DNA of 64,000 bases from contig NZ_JAUTBJ010000002.1 in the NCBI RefSeq assembly GCF_030819175.1, positions 2,118,001-2,182,000 on the forward strand. Reading direction: 5' to 3'. Below, piece by piece: positions 8,239 to 18,654 of this stretch (positions are counted from its first letter, which is position 1; every line of letters begins with the position of its first letter). The stretch is from Sphingomonas sp. SORGH_AS_0879 (GTDB lineage: Bacteria > Pseudomonadota > Alphaproteobacteria > Sphingomonadales > Sphingomonadaceae). The notes beneath the pieces were generated by a model that saw only the letters and a program-made list of their open reading frames with translations, made no database searches and had not been told where the DNA came from. The translations under genes were made by a program, and so were the position numbers.

Positions 8239-11089
8239 ATGAACGCCGTCGAAATCGAAGAAGCCGTATCCGAACTCGTCCAGCAGCCGTTCGACGCCGC
8301 CGAATTCCCGTTCCAGTTCATCACCGCGTTCGGCGCCAAGAAGGCGACCGTCGACCGCCTGCGCGCGACGAAGAACGGCACCAACCAGTCCGATGTCGGC
8401 GGCGTCCTGCAGCGCAACAACATCCATATCGGCATCGCCCCCGTCGGGCAGGTCGGCGCGACGCTCGCCGCCTTGCGCGCCAGCCCCAAGACCGCCAGCG
8501 CCAAGGCCAAATTCCTCCTCGCCACCGATGGCGAGACCGTCGAGGCCGAGGATTTGGTCGGCGGCGACGTCATCGCCTGTCCTTATGCCGAGCTGCCGCG
8601 CCATTTCGCGACCTTCCTGCCGCTAGCTGGCATCTCGACGGTCAAGGAGATCAAAAACAATCCCATCGACGTCAAGGCGACGGGGAGGCTCAACAAGCTG
8701 TATGTCGAGCTGCTGAAGGACAATCCGGACTGGGCGACCGAGGAACGGCGGCACGAGCTGAACCAGTTCATGGCGCGGCTGATCTTCTGCTTCTTCGCCG
8801 AGGACACCGGCATCTTCCGCGAAAACCAGTTCACCGCCACCATCACCCAGATGAGCCATGCCGGGCACGGCAGCGGCGACGATCAATGGGGCAATACGCA
8901 CGAGGTGCTGACCGAGCTGTTCCGCGCGATGGATACGCCGGTCACACATCAGGGTAATCTCGACGACCGCTATCGCCGCGCGGTGGGTATCCGGCCCTAT
9001 GCCGACGTCTTCCCCTATGTGAACGGGGGCTTGTTCACCGGCGCGACCGAGAGCCCGCGCTTCAGTCGTACTGCGCGCGCCTATCTGCTGCGCGCGGGCG
9101 AGCTGGATTGGAAGGAGATCAACCCGGACATTTTCGGTTCGATGATCCAGGCGGTCGCCGACGATGGCGAGCGGGGTGAGCTGGGCATGCACTATACCAG
9201 CGTGCCCAACATCCTGAAGGTGCTGAACCCGCTGTTCCTCGACGGCTTGCGCGAGCAGCTGGAGGCGGCGGGCGACAGCCGCCAGAAACTGCGCAACCTG
9301 CGGCGGCGGCTGGCGAACATCCGCGTGTTCGACCCGGCGTGCGGATCGGGCAATTTCCTGGTCATCGCATACAAGGAGATGCGCGCGATCGAGGCGGTGA
9401 TTGTCGAGCGGCTGGGCGGCGAGGCCAATCTGAAGCTGGAGGACCGGCGCAGCGTCATCCCCTTGAGCAACTTCTACGGCATCGAGATCAAGGGCTTCGC
9501 CGCTGAGATCGCCGCGCCTCGCACTGCTGATCGCCGAGTTCCAGGCGGACTGCCTGTACCTCAGCCAGCAGGAAGCGCGCGCGATGGTGCTGCCGCTGCA
9601 CAAGACGGGGCAGATCACGGTCGGCAATGCGCTGCGGCTGGATTGGCTGGAGGTATGTCCGCCGGTTAAGGTGGTGACTGGGGCGGAGCAGGATCTGGGC
9701 GGAGCAACGGGGCGCTTGGCGCTGGAGGAAAACGGGCTGGGCGCCGATGAACAAGTTGAGACATATATCTGCGGAAATCCCCCATATGTAGGCAGCAAAC
9801 GCCAAATCGACGCTCAGCGTGAGGACCTTGCGCTGCTGCTGAAGGGCATCGCTTCGAAATTCGCTACACTTGACTATGTCTCCGGCTGGTTCGTCAAAGC
9901 ATCCAAGTACATCGATACCTGCAATGCGCGTTTTGCCTTCGTATCGACAAATTCAATTGCACAGGGTGAACAGGTTTCTCAGCTATGGCCAATCATCCTG
10001 GATGGAAAGAGGCACATTCGCTTCGTCCATCGTTCCTTTCTGTGGCGTAATCTAGCGAGCCATAATGCTGGCGTGACTTGCGCGATCATTGGCGTTGATG
10101 TGGACCCGCAAGGATCGCGCATCGTATATGATGACGGTGTCGCCAGGGAAGTCAGGTCCATCGGGCCATACTTGGCACCTTCGGACGAGGTAATCGTCGA
10201 AAAAGTAAGCCGTCCCACGGGCGGGCGGGCGTCGATGAATTTCGGAAATCACCCCTATTACGGCGCCGCTCTGATCTTAGGTCGAGAGGAGGCGGATGAG
10301 ATCGCCAAAGAGTATCCGGAGGCTAAGGCCTTCTTCCGACCGCTCTATGGCACTGTGGAATTAGTCAATGAACGTCCGCGTACGTGCATCTGGATCACAG
10401 ATCCAATAGCAGAAGAAGCCATTGCAATTCCGCCTATTGCGAGGCGGGTTGATGATGTCCGCATAGCAAGATTGGCTGCTTCCAAGGACTTGGCCGCTCA
10501 GAAACTTGCCGGAACGCCGTATCGGTTCCGTGACCAAAATGAACCTTCGACGCATCTTATTGCCGTTGCAAGACACAGCTCGGAATCGAGACCTTACCTG
10601 CCTGCCGCCTTATGCAGTCCCTCAGCGGTAATTTCGGATGCTGCTTTCGCGGCTTACGATGCAGAACTTTGGAACTTTGCTCTCATCGTGTCTCGGCTGC
10701 ATCTGGTGTGGGTGGAAACGGTCTGCGGGAAAATCAAAACCGATTTCCGCTACTCCAACACGCTCGGCTGGAACACCTTTCCCGTTCCCCGGCTCACCGA
10801 ACAGGACAAGGCCGACCTCACCCGGACCGCCGAGAACATCCTGCTCGCGCGCGAGGCAAATTTCCCCGCCACCATCGCCGACCTCTACGACCCGGAGGCG
10901 ATGCCGGACGACCTGCGCCGCGCGCATGAGGAGAATGACGAGGTGCTGGAGCGCATCTATATCGGCCGCCGCTTCCGCAACGATACCGAACGGCTGGAAA
11001 AGCTGTTCGACCTCTACACCAGGATGACCGCCGATGCCGGGCCGAAGGGTGGGGCCAAGGCTAAGCCGCGCGGTAAGAAGGCGGCGTGA
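8239..11089 (+). pseudogene. MmeI-like adenine DNA methyltransferase, split by a +1 frameshift
   Basis: A class I SAM-dependent DNA methyltransferase of the MmeI-like architecture, about 950 residues if joined. Motif I DPACGSGNF lies near residue 365 and motif IV NPPY near 513, the pattern of N6-adenine methyltransferases; the target-recognition region follows. The N-terminal part lacks an evident D-ExK nuclease triad, so cleavage is probably done by partner genes. One extra base near 9512-9518 (GCCGCGCCTC where CCCGCCTC-like sequence is expected) moves the frame. The first part reads to about 9510 and the second is in the next frame to 11089. The start ATG 8239 is preferred over an upstream GTG-like extension that runs through the repeat. 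It may be a real inactivating mutation or a sequence error. Confidence 0.8.
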
Positions 11090-11142
11090 GGGCGGCACCG
11101 TCCGTCCTTCGCCTCGCTTGATCGAACGGCGCCAATCCATTA

Positions 11143-11162
11143 TGTATCGCAACTGAGATACA
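11143..11162. promoter_or_regulatory. Operator-like dyad before the toxin-antitoxin genes
   Basis: TGTATC and GATACA arms separated by 8 bases, lying 12 bases before the antitoxin start. Type II antitoxins normally bind such palindromes with their toxin to repress their own promoter, so autoregulation is the natural inference. The same promoter would also drive the helicase and GIY-YIG genes. Confidence 0.5.
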
Positions 11163-11173
11163 CACGGGAGGCG

Positions 11174-11446
11174 ATGATGGCGACGTCCATGCTCCACGTC
11201 CGAATGGACGAACAGTTGAAGGCGCAGGCGACGGCGGCGCTCGACGCGATCGGGCTGTCGGCGTCGGACGCGGTGCGCCTGCTGTTCCACCGCATCGTCG
11301 CCGACCAGGCCTTTCCGCTGGAGCTGAAGGTGCCCAACGCGGATACGCGCGCGGCGATGGAGGAGATCGCGCAGATGAAGGCGGACGGTCGCGAGCCGTT
11401 CCCTACGGCCGAGGCGATGTTCGCGAGCCTGGAGCGTGGCGAATAA
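11174..11446 (+). CDS. RelB/DinJ family antitoxin
   Basis: A 90-residue protein with the DinJ pattern: a ribbon-helix-helix N-terminus (SMLHVRMDEQLKAQATAAL), then a helix LGLSASDAVRLLFHRIV-like segment and an acidic C-terminal tail that would wrap the toxin. GGGAGG precedes the ATG. It overlaps the next gene by 11 nt, typical of toxin-antitoxin pairs. It would neutralise the YafQ-like toxin and repress the operon through the dyad just upstream. Placement inside a restriction-like operon is unusual. Confidence 0.85.
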   Translation: MMATSMLHVRMDEQLKAQATAALDAIGLSASDAVRLLFHRIVADQAFPLELKVPNADTRAAMEEIAQMKADGREPFPTAEAMFASLERGE

Positions 11447-11753
11447 ACGCGCGCGGCATCCCCGCGCCTGTCGATACGCCAAAGCATTCACCAAGGATTG
11501 GGACCGGCTCGATCGCTCGGGCCGATACGATATGCGTCAGCTCAAGTCGGTGATCCTTCACCTGATCGCCAATGACGGGCCGCTTGGACCGGAATGGAAG
11601 GATCATCCGCTCAAGGGCGATTGGGCGAGCTACCGCGAATGTCACATCGGCGGCGACTTTCTGCTCATTTACCAGATCGACGAAACGATGGGCAAAAGCG
11701 GCACCGTCTATTTCGCCCGCGCCGGCACTCATAGCGAGCTGTTCAACGAATGA
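11436..11753 (+). CDS. YafQ-type mRNA interferase toxin
   Basis: A 105-residue RelE-fold toxin starting at GTG 11436. Recognisable YafQ features are the early RYAKAFTKDWDRL, the central EWKDHPLKGDW and the late YRECHIGGDFLLIYQID. The His of DHPL and the late Asp/Arg-rich strand match the catalytic region of YafQ, which cleaves mRNA on the ribosome. Its stop overlaps the helicase start (ATGA), so the toxin and helicase are translationally coupled. Loss of the operon would also lose the antitoxin, which would penalise the cell. Confidence 0.85.
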   Translation: MANKRARHPRACRYAKAFTKDWDRLDRSGRYDMRQLKSVILHLIANDGPLGPEWKDHPLKGDWASYRECHIGGDFLLIYQIDETMGKSGTVYFARAGTHSELFNE

Positions 11754-13837
11754 CTTCCAGCACCATCCCCGCCGTCCGCCTCGTCACCGGCCAGACCGGC
11801 GCGTCCTCCAGCGCCAACGAACTCGGCATGCGGCCGATGCAGGCGCGGGCCTATGCCCATCGCGGCGAGCAGTATCTGCTGATCAAGTCGCCGCCCGCGT
11901 CAGGCAAGTCCCGCGCGCTGATGTTCATCGCACTCGACAAGCTGCACAACCAGGGCGTCAAACAGGCAATCATCGTCGTGCCCGAACGCTCGATCGGCGG
12001 CAGCTTCGCCGACGAGCCGCTGTCGGCGCACGGCTTCTGGGCCGACTGGACGGTGAAGCCGCACTGGAACCTGTGCAACACGCCCGGCGCGGACGATGTG
12101 AAGGTCGCCAAGTCGAAGGTGAAGGCGGTCGGCGAGTTCCTGGCCTCGGACGACACGGTGCTGGTCTGCACCCACGCCACCTTCCGCTTCGCGATCGACG
12201 AGCTGGGCATCGCGGCGTTCGACGGGCGGCTCATCGCGGTGGACGAGTTCCACCACGTTTCAGCGAACCCGGAAAACCGGCTGGGCGCGCAGTTGGGCCA
12301 GCTGATCGCGCGCGACAAAGCCCATCTGGTCGCGATGACCGGCAGCTATTTCCGCGGCGACGCGGTCGCGGTGCTGTCGGCGGAGGACGAGGCGAAGTTC
12401 ACCACCGTCACCTACACCTATTACGAGCAGCTCAACGGCTATCGCTATCTGAAGACGCTCGACATCGCGTACAGCTTCTACACCGGCCCCTATATCGATA
12501 AGATCGGTGAACTACTCGATCCGGCGGTCAAGACGATCGTCCATATCCCCAGCGTCAACAGCCGCGAAAGTACCAAGCGCGGCAAGCATACCGAGGTCGA
12601 GGAGATCATGGATCACCTCGGCACGTGGAAAGGCACCGACGCGCAAACCGGCTTCCACCTGATCGCGACGGCGGCGGGCGCGACGATCAAGGTCGCCGAT
12701 CTGGTCGACGACGATCCCGCCAAGCGCGACCGCGTGGCGGCGGCCTTGAAAAGCCCGGAGGCGCGGAGCGACCGCGACCATGTCGACGTCATCATCGCGC
12801 TGGGCATGGCGAAGGAGGGGTTCGACTGGATCTGGTGCGAGCACGCGCTGACCGTCGGCTATCGCTCCAGCCTGACCGAGATCATTCAGATCATCGGCCG
12901 CGCCACCCGCGACGCGCCGGGCAAGACGGTCGCGCGCTTCACCAACCTGATCGCCGAACCCGCCGCCGCCGATGACGTGGTGGCCGAAGCGGTCAACGAC
13001 ACGCTGAAGGCGATCGCTGCCAGCCTGCTGATGGAACAGGTGCTGGCCCCGCGCTTCGAGTTCACGCCGAAGGATGCGGGGCCGAAGGATGGGTTCGTTT
13101 ATGGTCCCGATGGGTACGTCGAGGGCCGCACCAATGTCGGGTGGAACGAGGAACGCGGCCAGTTCCACTTCGAGTTGAAGGACCTGGTGCTGCCCAGCTC
13201 GACCGAGGGCAAGCGCATCTGCGCCGAGGACATCAACGAGGTCATCACCAGCTTCATCCAGGACAAGCAGGCGATCGAACGCGGTCTGTTCGACACCGAG
13301 GTGGTGCCGGAGGAACTGACTCAGGTCCGCATGGGCAAGATCGTCCGCGACCGTTACCCCGACCTCAGCGAGACGGACCAGGAGGCGATCCGCCAGCACG
13401 CCATCGCCGCGCTCAACATCACCCAGCAGGCGGCGAAGATCGTCACCGAGACGGCGAGCGACGACGGCACGGGTGAATTGAAGGCAAACACCTCCTTCGT
13501 CGATGGCGTCCGCAAGTTCATGAACGTGCGCGAGCTCGACATCGACCTGATCGACCGGATCAATCCGTTCGATGCCGCCTATGCGATCCTCGCCAAGGCG
13601 ATGAACGAGGGCACGTTGCGGCAGGTGCAGGCCGCAATCTCGGCGCGCAAGACCACACTTAGCGAGGAAGAGGCGCGCGCCTTCGCGATACGTGCGGTCC
13701 AGTGGAAGCGCGAACGCGGCCGCGCGCCCGAGGCGACGTCGCAGGATCCGTGGGAACGCCAGCTGGCGGAGGGCGTCGCCGCCTTCGCCCGTTTCCGCGC
13801 CAAGGCCCAGGCCGCGGAAGCCGCCGCTCATGGCTGA
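11750..13837 (+). CDS. SF2 DEAD/DEAH-like helicase of a restriction-like operon
   Basis: A 695-residue superfamily 2 helicase. Walker A is PPASGKS (about 47-53), Walker B VDEFHH (about 164), motif III MTGSY and motif VI IIGRATRD (about 382). The C-terminal 250 residues are helical and may contact DNA or partners. The start overlaps the toxin stop by 4 nt and the end overlaps the GIY-YIG gene by 8 nt, so all are coupled. Together with the methyltransferase upstream and a nuclease downstream this is the translocase expected of a restriction-modification-like defence module. I cannot match the set to a named system from memory. Confidence 0.85.
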   Translation: MTSSTIPAVRLVTGQTGASSSANELGMRPMQARAYAHRGEQYLLIKSPPASGKSRALMFIALDKLHNQGVKQAIIVVPERSIGGSFADEPLSAHGFWADWTVKPHWNLCNTPGADDVKVAKSKVKAVGEFLASDDTVLVCTHATFRFAIDELGIAAFDGRLIAVDEFHHVSANPENRLGAQLGQLIARDKAHLVAMTGSYFRGDAVAVLSAEDEAKFTTVTYTYYEQLNGYRYLKTLDIAYSFYTGPYIDKIGELLDPAVKTIVHIPSVNSRESTKRGKHTEVEEIMDHLGTWKGTDAQTGFHLIATAAGATIKVADLVDDDPAKRDRVAAALKSPEARSDRDHVDVIIALGMAKEGFDWIWCEHALTVGYRSSLTEIIQIIGRATRDAPGKTVARFTNLIAEPAAADDVVAEAVNDTLKAIAASLLMEQVLAPRFEFTPKDAGPKDGFVYGPDGYVEGRTNVGWNEERGQFHFELKDLVLPSSTEGKRICAEDINEVITSFIQDKQAIERGLFDTEVVPEELTQVRMGKIVRDRYPDLSETDQEAIRQHAIAALNITQQAAKIVTETASDDGTGELKANTSFVDGVRKFMNVRELDIDLIDRINPFDAAYAILAKAMNEGTLRQVQAAISARKTTLSEEEARAFAIRAVQWKRERGRAPEATSQDPWERQLAEGVAAFARFRAKAQAAEAAAHG

Positions 13838-15071
13838 CATGACCGACGACGACATTCTCGCCGAACTGGGCGTCGATCTCAGTCCCAAGAAGGTCCGCGC
13901 CCGCACGCCACGCGAGGAGCGGATCATCGCGGGCTTCGAGGACATCGTCCGCTTCCGGGAAGAGCATGGCCGCGCGCCACAGCATGGCGAAGGCCGCGAC
14001 ATCTTCGAGCGGCTCTATGCCGTACGCCTTGACCGGCTCCGCGCGCAGGCCGACTGCCGCGAGCTGCTGGCGGACATGGACGTGCACCGCCTGCTCGACG
14101 GCGCAACCAATGCCGATGCGATCGACGAACTGGACGACAGCGCGCTACTGGCCGAACTTGGGATCGAGCCCGATGCGTCGAACGACATCACCCAGCTGCG
14201 CAACGTCCGCTCCAACGCCGACCGTCAGGCGGCGGAGGAAGTCGCCAGCGCCAAACGCTGCCCGGATTTCGCGACGTTCAAGCCGCTCTTCGACCAAGTG
14301 CAGGCCGAAATCGAAACGGATATCCGCACAACGCGGCCCTTCGTCCGCGACCTCGGCATGTCGAAGGCCGATATCAAGCAAGGCGAATTCTTCATCGTCG
14401 GCGGCCAACTGGCCTATGTGGCCGAGGTGGGCGAACCGATCGCGGCGCCCAATGGCGAAACCGATGCCCGCCTGCGCGTCGTCTATTCCAACGGCACCGA
14501 AAGCGACCTGCTGCTCCGCTCGCTCCAACGCGCGCTGTACAAGGACGAGGGTGGCCGCCGGATCACCGAACCGACCGCCGGCCCGCTGTTCGACGGTGCC
14601 GCGAAGGCCGAGGTCGAACCCGACCACCTGCCGACCGGCACGCTCTACGTCCTGCGCAGCCGCTCGACGCACCCCACTATCGCTGCGCACCGCGACCTCA
14701 TCCATAAGATCGGCATCACCGGCGGATCGGTCGAGTCGCGCATCGCCGGCGCCGCCGACGACGCTACTTATCTCCTGGCCGGGGTGGACGTGGTCGCCAC
14801 GTACAAATTGTACGACGTACACCGTTCCCGACTGGAAGCACTGATCCACCGCGTCCTCGAACCCGTCCGGTTCGACGTCGAGATACCCGACCGCTTCGGC
14901 AAACCGGTTCGCCCGCGCGAATGGTTCCTGGTGCCGCTGCACATCGTCGACGAGATTGTCGCCTGCATCGCCAACGGAGCGCTGGCCGGAATGACCTACG
15001 ATCCGCAAACCGTGGCTCTGGCTTCGGTCAACACACATGGCGGATCGGTCAATGATCAACGACTCACGTAA
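13830..15071 (+). CDS. GIY-YIG (T5orf172/MUG113-like) nuclease-family protein
   Basis: A 413-residue protein starting at ATG 13830 inside the end of the helicase gene. The N-terminal part is helical and charged. The middle has a small beta domain (about 180-240). The C-terminal domain from about residue 270 has the GIY-YIG-like pattern LYVLRSR ... HKIGITGGSVESRI, followed by a conserved Leu/Glu-rich helix (SRLEALIHRVL) and WFLVPL. This matches the T5orf172/MUG113 branch, whose members are predicted endonucleases. It is the probable cutting subunit of the operon. Catalysis is inferred from the family only. Confidence 0.75.
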   Translation: MADMTDDDILAELGVDLSPKKVRARTPREERIIAGFEDIVRFREEHGRAPQHGEGRDIFERLYAVRLDRLRAQADCRELLADMDVHRLLDGATNADAIDELDDSALLAELGIEPDASNDITQLRNVRSNADRQAAEEVASAKRCPDFATFKPLFDQVQAEIETDIRTTRPFVRDLGMSKADIKQGEFFIVGGQLAYVAEVGEPIAAPNGETDARLRVVYSNGTESDLLLRSLQRALYKDEGGRRITEPTAGPLFDGAAKAEVEPDHLPTGTLYVLRSRSTHPTIAAHRDLIHKIGITGGSVESRIAGAADDATYLLAGVDVVATYKLYDVHRSRLEALIHRVLEPVRFDVEIPDRFGKPVRPREWFLVPLHIVDEIVACIANGALAGMTYDPQTVALASVNTHGGSVNDQRLT

Positions 15072-15268
15072 CAAAACCATTTAGGGGATGACCCATTTCC
15101 GGTCGCTCGCGAAGTCATTCACGCTTCCCGGTTTCAGCCATTCGTTCACCGCAACCATCTGCGTTGTGGCGCGCCGCGGACCGCTAGGCACGCCGCCCGC
15201 TGCCGGACCGCGTGACACGGGGCGGACCACGCGTCGTCATCGACGCATGGTATGTTAGTTATGCGGTA

Positions 15269-16537
15269 ATGATCCTCGACCCAATCCCGTTCGACGGCTC
15301 GATCGAGCGCGCCGGCCTCAGCGTCCCCGTAACGTTCACTGCCGCCATCGACGACGACGGTGAGCTCCGCCTCGAGTTCGGACCAATCAAGCCGAGCCAC
15401 GCTGCCGCCTCGATCGTCCCGGAGCAGCCGCTGCTGACCCCACTCCAGCCGCTCACCTTGCGCGGACGCGCCGCCGAACATTGGAGCTTTGAGAGCTCGG
15501 AATTCTATGTCGGCCGATGGTCGCGCCGCCCCGATCATGTCGAGATCACCGGCTCGTGCGGCACTGCCGAGCTCAGCCGACCGGCTAAACCCGATCATCA
15601 CGATGCCTGCGCTTGGTTCTTTCGCAAGCTCGCAGCGATCCACCCGATCGTCGCAAAGACAAAGGCGTGGAGCATCGTCCTACGTGGCTATCGCGACGAT
15701 GCCGACCAGGAACCCGTCTCACTCTTGGCGGTCGAGAGTGAGCGCCAGGAAAATGAGGCATGGTGGCAGGAAACCGAACGCCTCCTAATCCACGTGCAAC
15801 GCGTCCTGTCGCTGGCCTGCGGCGTCTATCTTCTGCCCGTCTATGAGCAGCGCCACCGGGCGGGCCGCTTCACGATCCGGATCGCGCAGCGCGGCCGTTC
15901 GCCCGCCCCCTATCTCGCCCCGTTCCGCGACCTTTTTATGGAGGAGATCTTTGCCGCCGCCGTTCGCTCGTTCGACGATCATCCGGCCGAGGTGGCAAGG
16001 CTTGACCCCGCCATCCGCTGGCTGACGGCCCCGGTCGCGCTTGCAGAATCGCGGCTCATGAACGCGATGAGCGCGCTCGAATGCATCCTCGCCAGCTCCG
16101 ACGTCGAGCAGTTCCACCTGCCCGACGCCGCCGCATTCGATACGTTGCGACAGAAGATCGCCAAATTCCTTAAGGCCGAGGCAGCTCCCCGGAAGATGGC
16201 GGGCAAGTTGCGCGAGCTGAACCGGCGCTCGTTCGCCGAGAAGCTGCGGGACCTGCTCTCCCGTCAGCCATTTCCGGCTCAGGACTTCCCGGACGAATGG
16301 CTCAAGGGCGCCGTCGATGCCCGGAACGTCATCGTGCACACCGGCGTCTCGCCCGAGCTGTCGATCGACGATCCCTCGCTAATCGACCATGTCGTGCGCG
16401 TCCGCGAGATCGTCATCCGGTTGATGCTCGCCGCGATCGGCTTTGAGGGCCAGTATCAAAGCTGGCTGCACGGATGTGCTGACCTGCGCTTCCCGTCCTG
16501 CAAGCCGGTGGCTGGGGCGACGATCTCTCCTGCCTGA
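15269..16537 (+). CDS. HEPN-domain protein, ApeA-like
   Basis: A 422-residue protein starting at ATG 15269; the open frame extends upstream but without support. The N-terminal half is beta-rich (about 1-150). The C-terminal half is helical and ends in a HEPN-like segment with RNVIVH, matching the R-x4-H motif of HEPN ribonucleases, at about residue 355. This order, a beta-rich N-terminal domain followed by a HEPN domain, resembles ApeA, an abortive-infection RNase. It stands alone between the GIY-YIG gene and qatA, with gaps of 197 and 133 bases, and may be an independent defence gene. The family call is moderate. Confidence 0.6.
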   Translation: MILDPIPFDGSIERAGLSVPVTFTAAIDDDGELRLEFGPIKPSHAAASIVPEQPLLTPLQPLTLRGRAAEHWSFESSEFYVGRWSRRPDHVEITGSCGTAELSRPAKPDHHDACAWFFRKLAAIHPIVAKTKAWSIVLRGYRDDADQEPVSLLAVESERQENEAWWQETERLLIHVQRVLSLACGVYLLPVYEQRHRAGRFTIRIAQRGRSPAPYLAPFRDLFMEEIFAAAVRSFDDHPAEVARLDPAIRWLTAPVALAESRLMNAMSALECILASSDVEQFHLPDAAAFDTLRQKIAKFLKAEAAPRKMAGKLRELNRRSFAEKLRDLLSRQPFPAQDFPDEWLKGAVDARNVIVHTGVSPELSIDDPSLIDHVVRVREIVIRLMLAAIGFEGQYQSWLHGCADLRFPSCKPVAGATISPA

Positions 16538-16670
16538 TCGAAGCCCGGTGCGGGACCGGCGAGCCGACGCGGCCGCGCGGGTGACTCGCCATTGCTTAAC
16601 TCTGCACGGGGACTACCATCGTCGTCATCAAAGCATTGATGACATGACATAGGCGGGGACGAACGAACCG

Positions 16671-18654
16671 ATGTTGCTGGCGGACAATGAAACGCGTGTC
16701 GATCTGCTCAACAATGAAGCGATCGCGAGGACGATCGTCACCTTGCTCCGCGACCGCCCCGACAAGCCCGTGACCGTCGGTGTCCACGGCGACTGGGGGG
16801 CGGGCAAGTCGAGCGTCCTAGAGATGATCGAGGCATGCTTCGAATCCGAGTCCAAGGCGCTCTGCATCAAGTTCAACGGCTGGCGCTTCCAAGGTTTCGA
16901 GGACGCCAAGATCGCGCTAATTGAGGGGATCGTCACCGGCCTTATCGAAAAGCGGCCCGCGCTCACCCGGGCCGCGATTGCGGTCAAGGATGTGTTCCGG
17001 CGCATCGACTGGCTCAAGGTGGCGAAAAAGGCAGGCGGACTCGCCTTTAATGCCTTCACCGGCGTGCCGACCCCCGAACAAATCCATTCGGCGATCGGCC
17101 TCGTGCAGGGCGCGCTGGCCGATCCGGCGAAGCTCGCGACCAAGGAGAACGCCAAGAAGGCGTTCGAGGAAGTCGACGGTCTCCTCAAGGAGAAGGACGA
17201 CACGACCAACGTTCCCGAGGAGATCAACGCCTTCCGCAAGGCCTTTGACGAACTCCTCGACCAGGCCGGAGTCACCCAGCTCGTCGTCCTCATCGACGAT
17301 CTCGACCGATGCCTGCCCGACACCGCGATCGAGACTCTAGAGGCGGTGCGGTTGTTCGTCTTCACCTCCCGTACCGCGTTCGTCGTCGCCGCCGACGAGG
17401 CGATGATCGAATACTCGGTGCGCAAACATTTCCCCGATCTTCCCGACACCACCGGACCGCTGAGCTACGCACGCAACTATCTTGAGAAGCTCATCCAGAT
17501 TCCCTTCCGCATCCGCGCCGCTGGGCGACACCGAAACGCGCATCTATGTGACATTGCTGCTGGTCGCGGCCGAACTCGGCGAGGACGACCCCGCCTTCCT
17601 AGAACTCATTACCGTGGCGCGCGAACGGCTCAAACGCCCCTGGCTTGAGGGGCCACTCGAGGCGCAAACGGTGCGTTCGGCGCTCGGCGACAAAGCCGCC
17701 AGCGCCAACAATGCGCTGACGCTCTCTGACCAGATCGGCCCGATCCTTGCGAGCGGCACGCAGGGCAACCCGCGTCAGATCAAGCGCTTCCTCAACGCGC
17801 TCCTGCTCCGCGAACGGACCGCAGACGCCCGCGGGTTCGGCGACGACGTGAAATTGCCCGTCCTGGCCAAGCTGATGCTCGCCGAGCGCTTCCTACCTCG
17901 CCTGTTCGACCAGATCGGCGCCGCCGCGGCCGCGTCGAGCGACGGACGCTGCCGCGATCTCGCAGCCCTCGAGACCGCAGCCGCCTCACCCGAGCCCGAC
18001 CCCGCCGCACCTCCGCCCAAGCCAGCGGACGCCTCCCCCGCCCCGCGACCGGCCGCCGGTAAGGGAGCCGCCAAGCTGCAGCCGGTCGCGAACGATGCGA
18101 GCGGGCCGCTCGGCGAATGGCTGACCTCGCCGGTGATCCGCGCTTGGGCCGAGGTCCAGCCTGCGATCGGGGTCGAGGATCTGCGCCCCTATCTGTTCAT
18201 CGCCAAGGATCGGAAGGACTATTTCGGCGCTGCCTCGGTGCTCGGCAGCCTCGCCGGCGTCGTCGAGCAGCTATTCGGCGGTAAATTCGTCGTCCAGGCC
18301 ATGGAAGGCGATCTCGCCCGCCTCGCGACGCCGGAGGCGGCGCGGATCTTCGAAGCGGTGCGTGCGCGGATCGTCGGCGGCGACGCCTTCGACTTGCAGC
18401 CCGCGGGCGTCGATGGGCTCGCAGTGCTCGTCAAGGCGCAGCCTTCGCTCCAAGGCAATCTGCTCGACTTCCTTGAGGCGCTGCCCCGCGAACGGCTTGG
18501 TGTTTGGGTGACCAGCGGCTGGGAGACGGCGTTGAAGGACCCCGAAACCCGCGCCCGCTTTGGACGGCTCCTCACCGCCTGGGGCAAGGACGGCTCTCCA
18601 ATCCTGAAAGCGGCGGCCGGCAATGTTGCCCGGACCCGGCAGGGAGGCCGCTAA
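16671..18654 (+). pseudogene. qatA: QatA, KAP-family P-loop ATPase, split by a +1 frameshift
   Basis: First gene of a QatABCD anti-phage operon, about 660 residues if joined. Walker A is GDWGAGKSS (about 40-48), Walker B LVVLIDDLDRC (about 203-213) and the sensor-like region FVVAADEAMIEYSVRKHF, all typical of KAP NTPases. After LEKLIQIPFRIR the frame is lost. The continuation LGDTETRIYVTLLL is in the next frame, so one extra base lies near 17513-17521. The second frame then runs to the TAA at 18652-18654, which overlaps the qatB ATG. Everything else is well conserved, so the defect is recent, a programmed shift or a sequence error. Confidence 0.85.

Noticed and set aside
17482..18654. The second half of qatA as a separate gene
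   Set aside because: It starts with a few unrelated residues inside the first half and continues the KAP ATPase sequence, so a frameshift explains it better than two genes.
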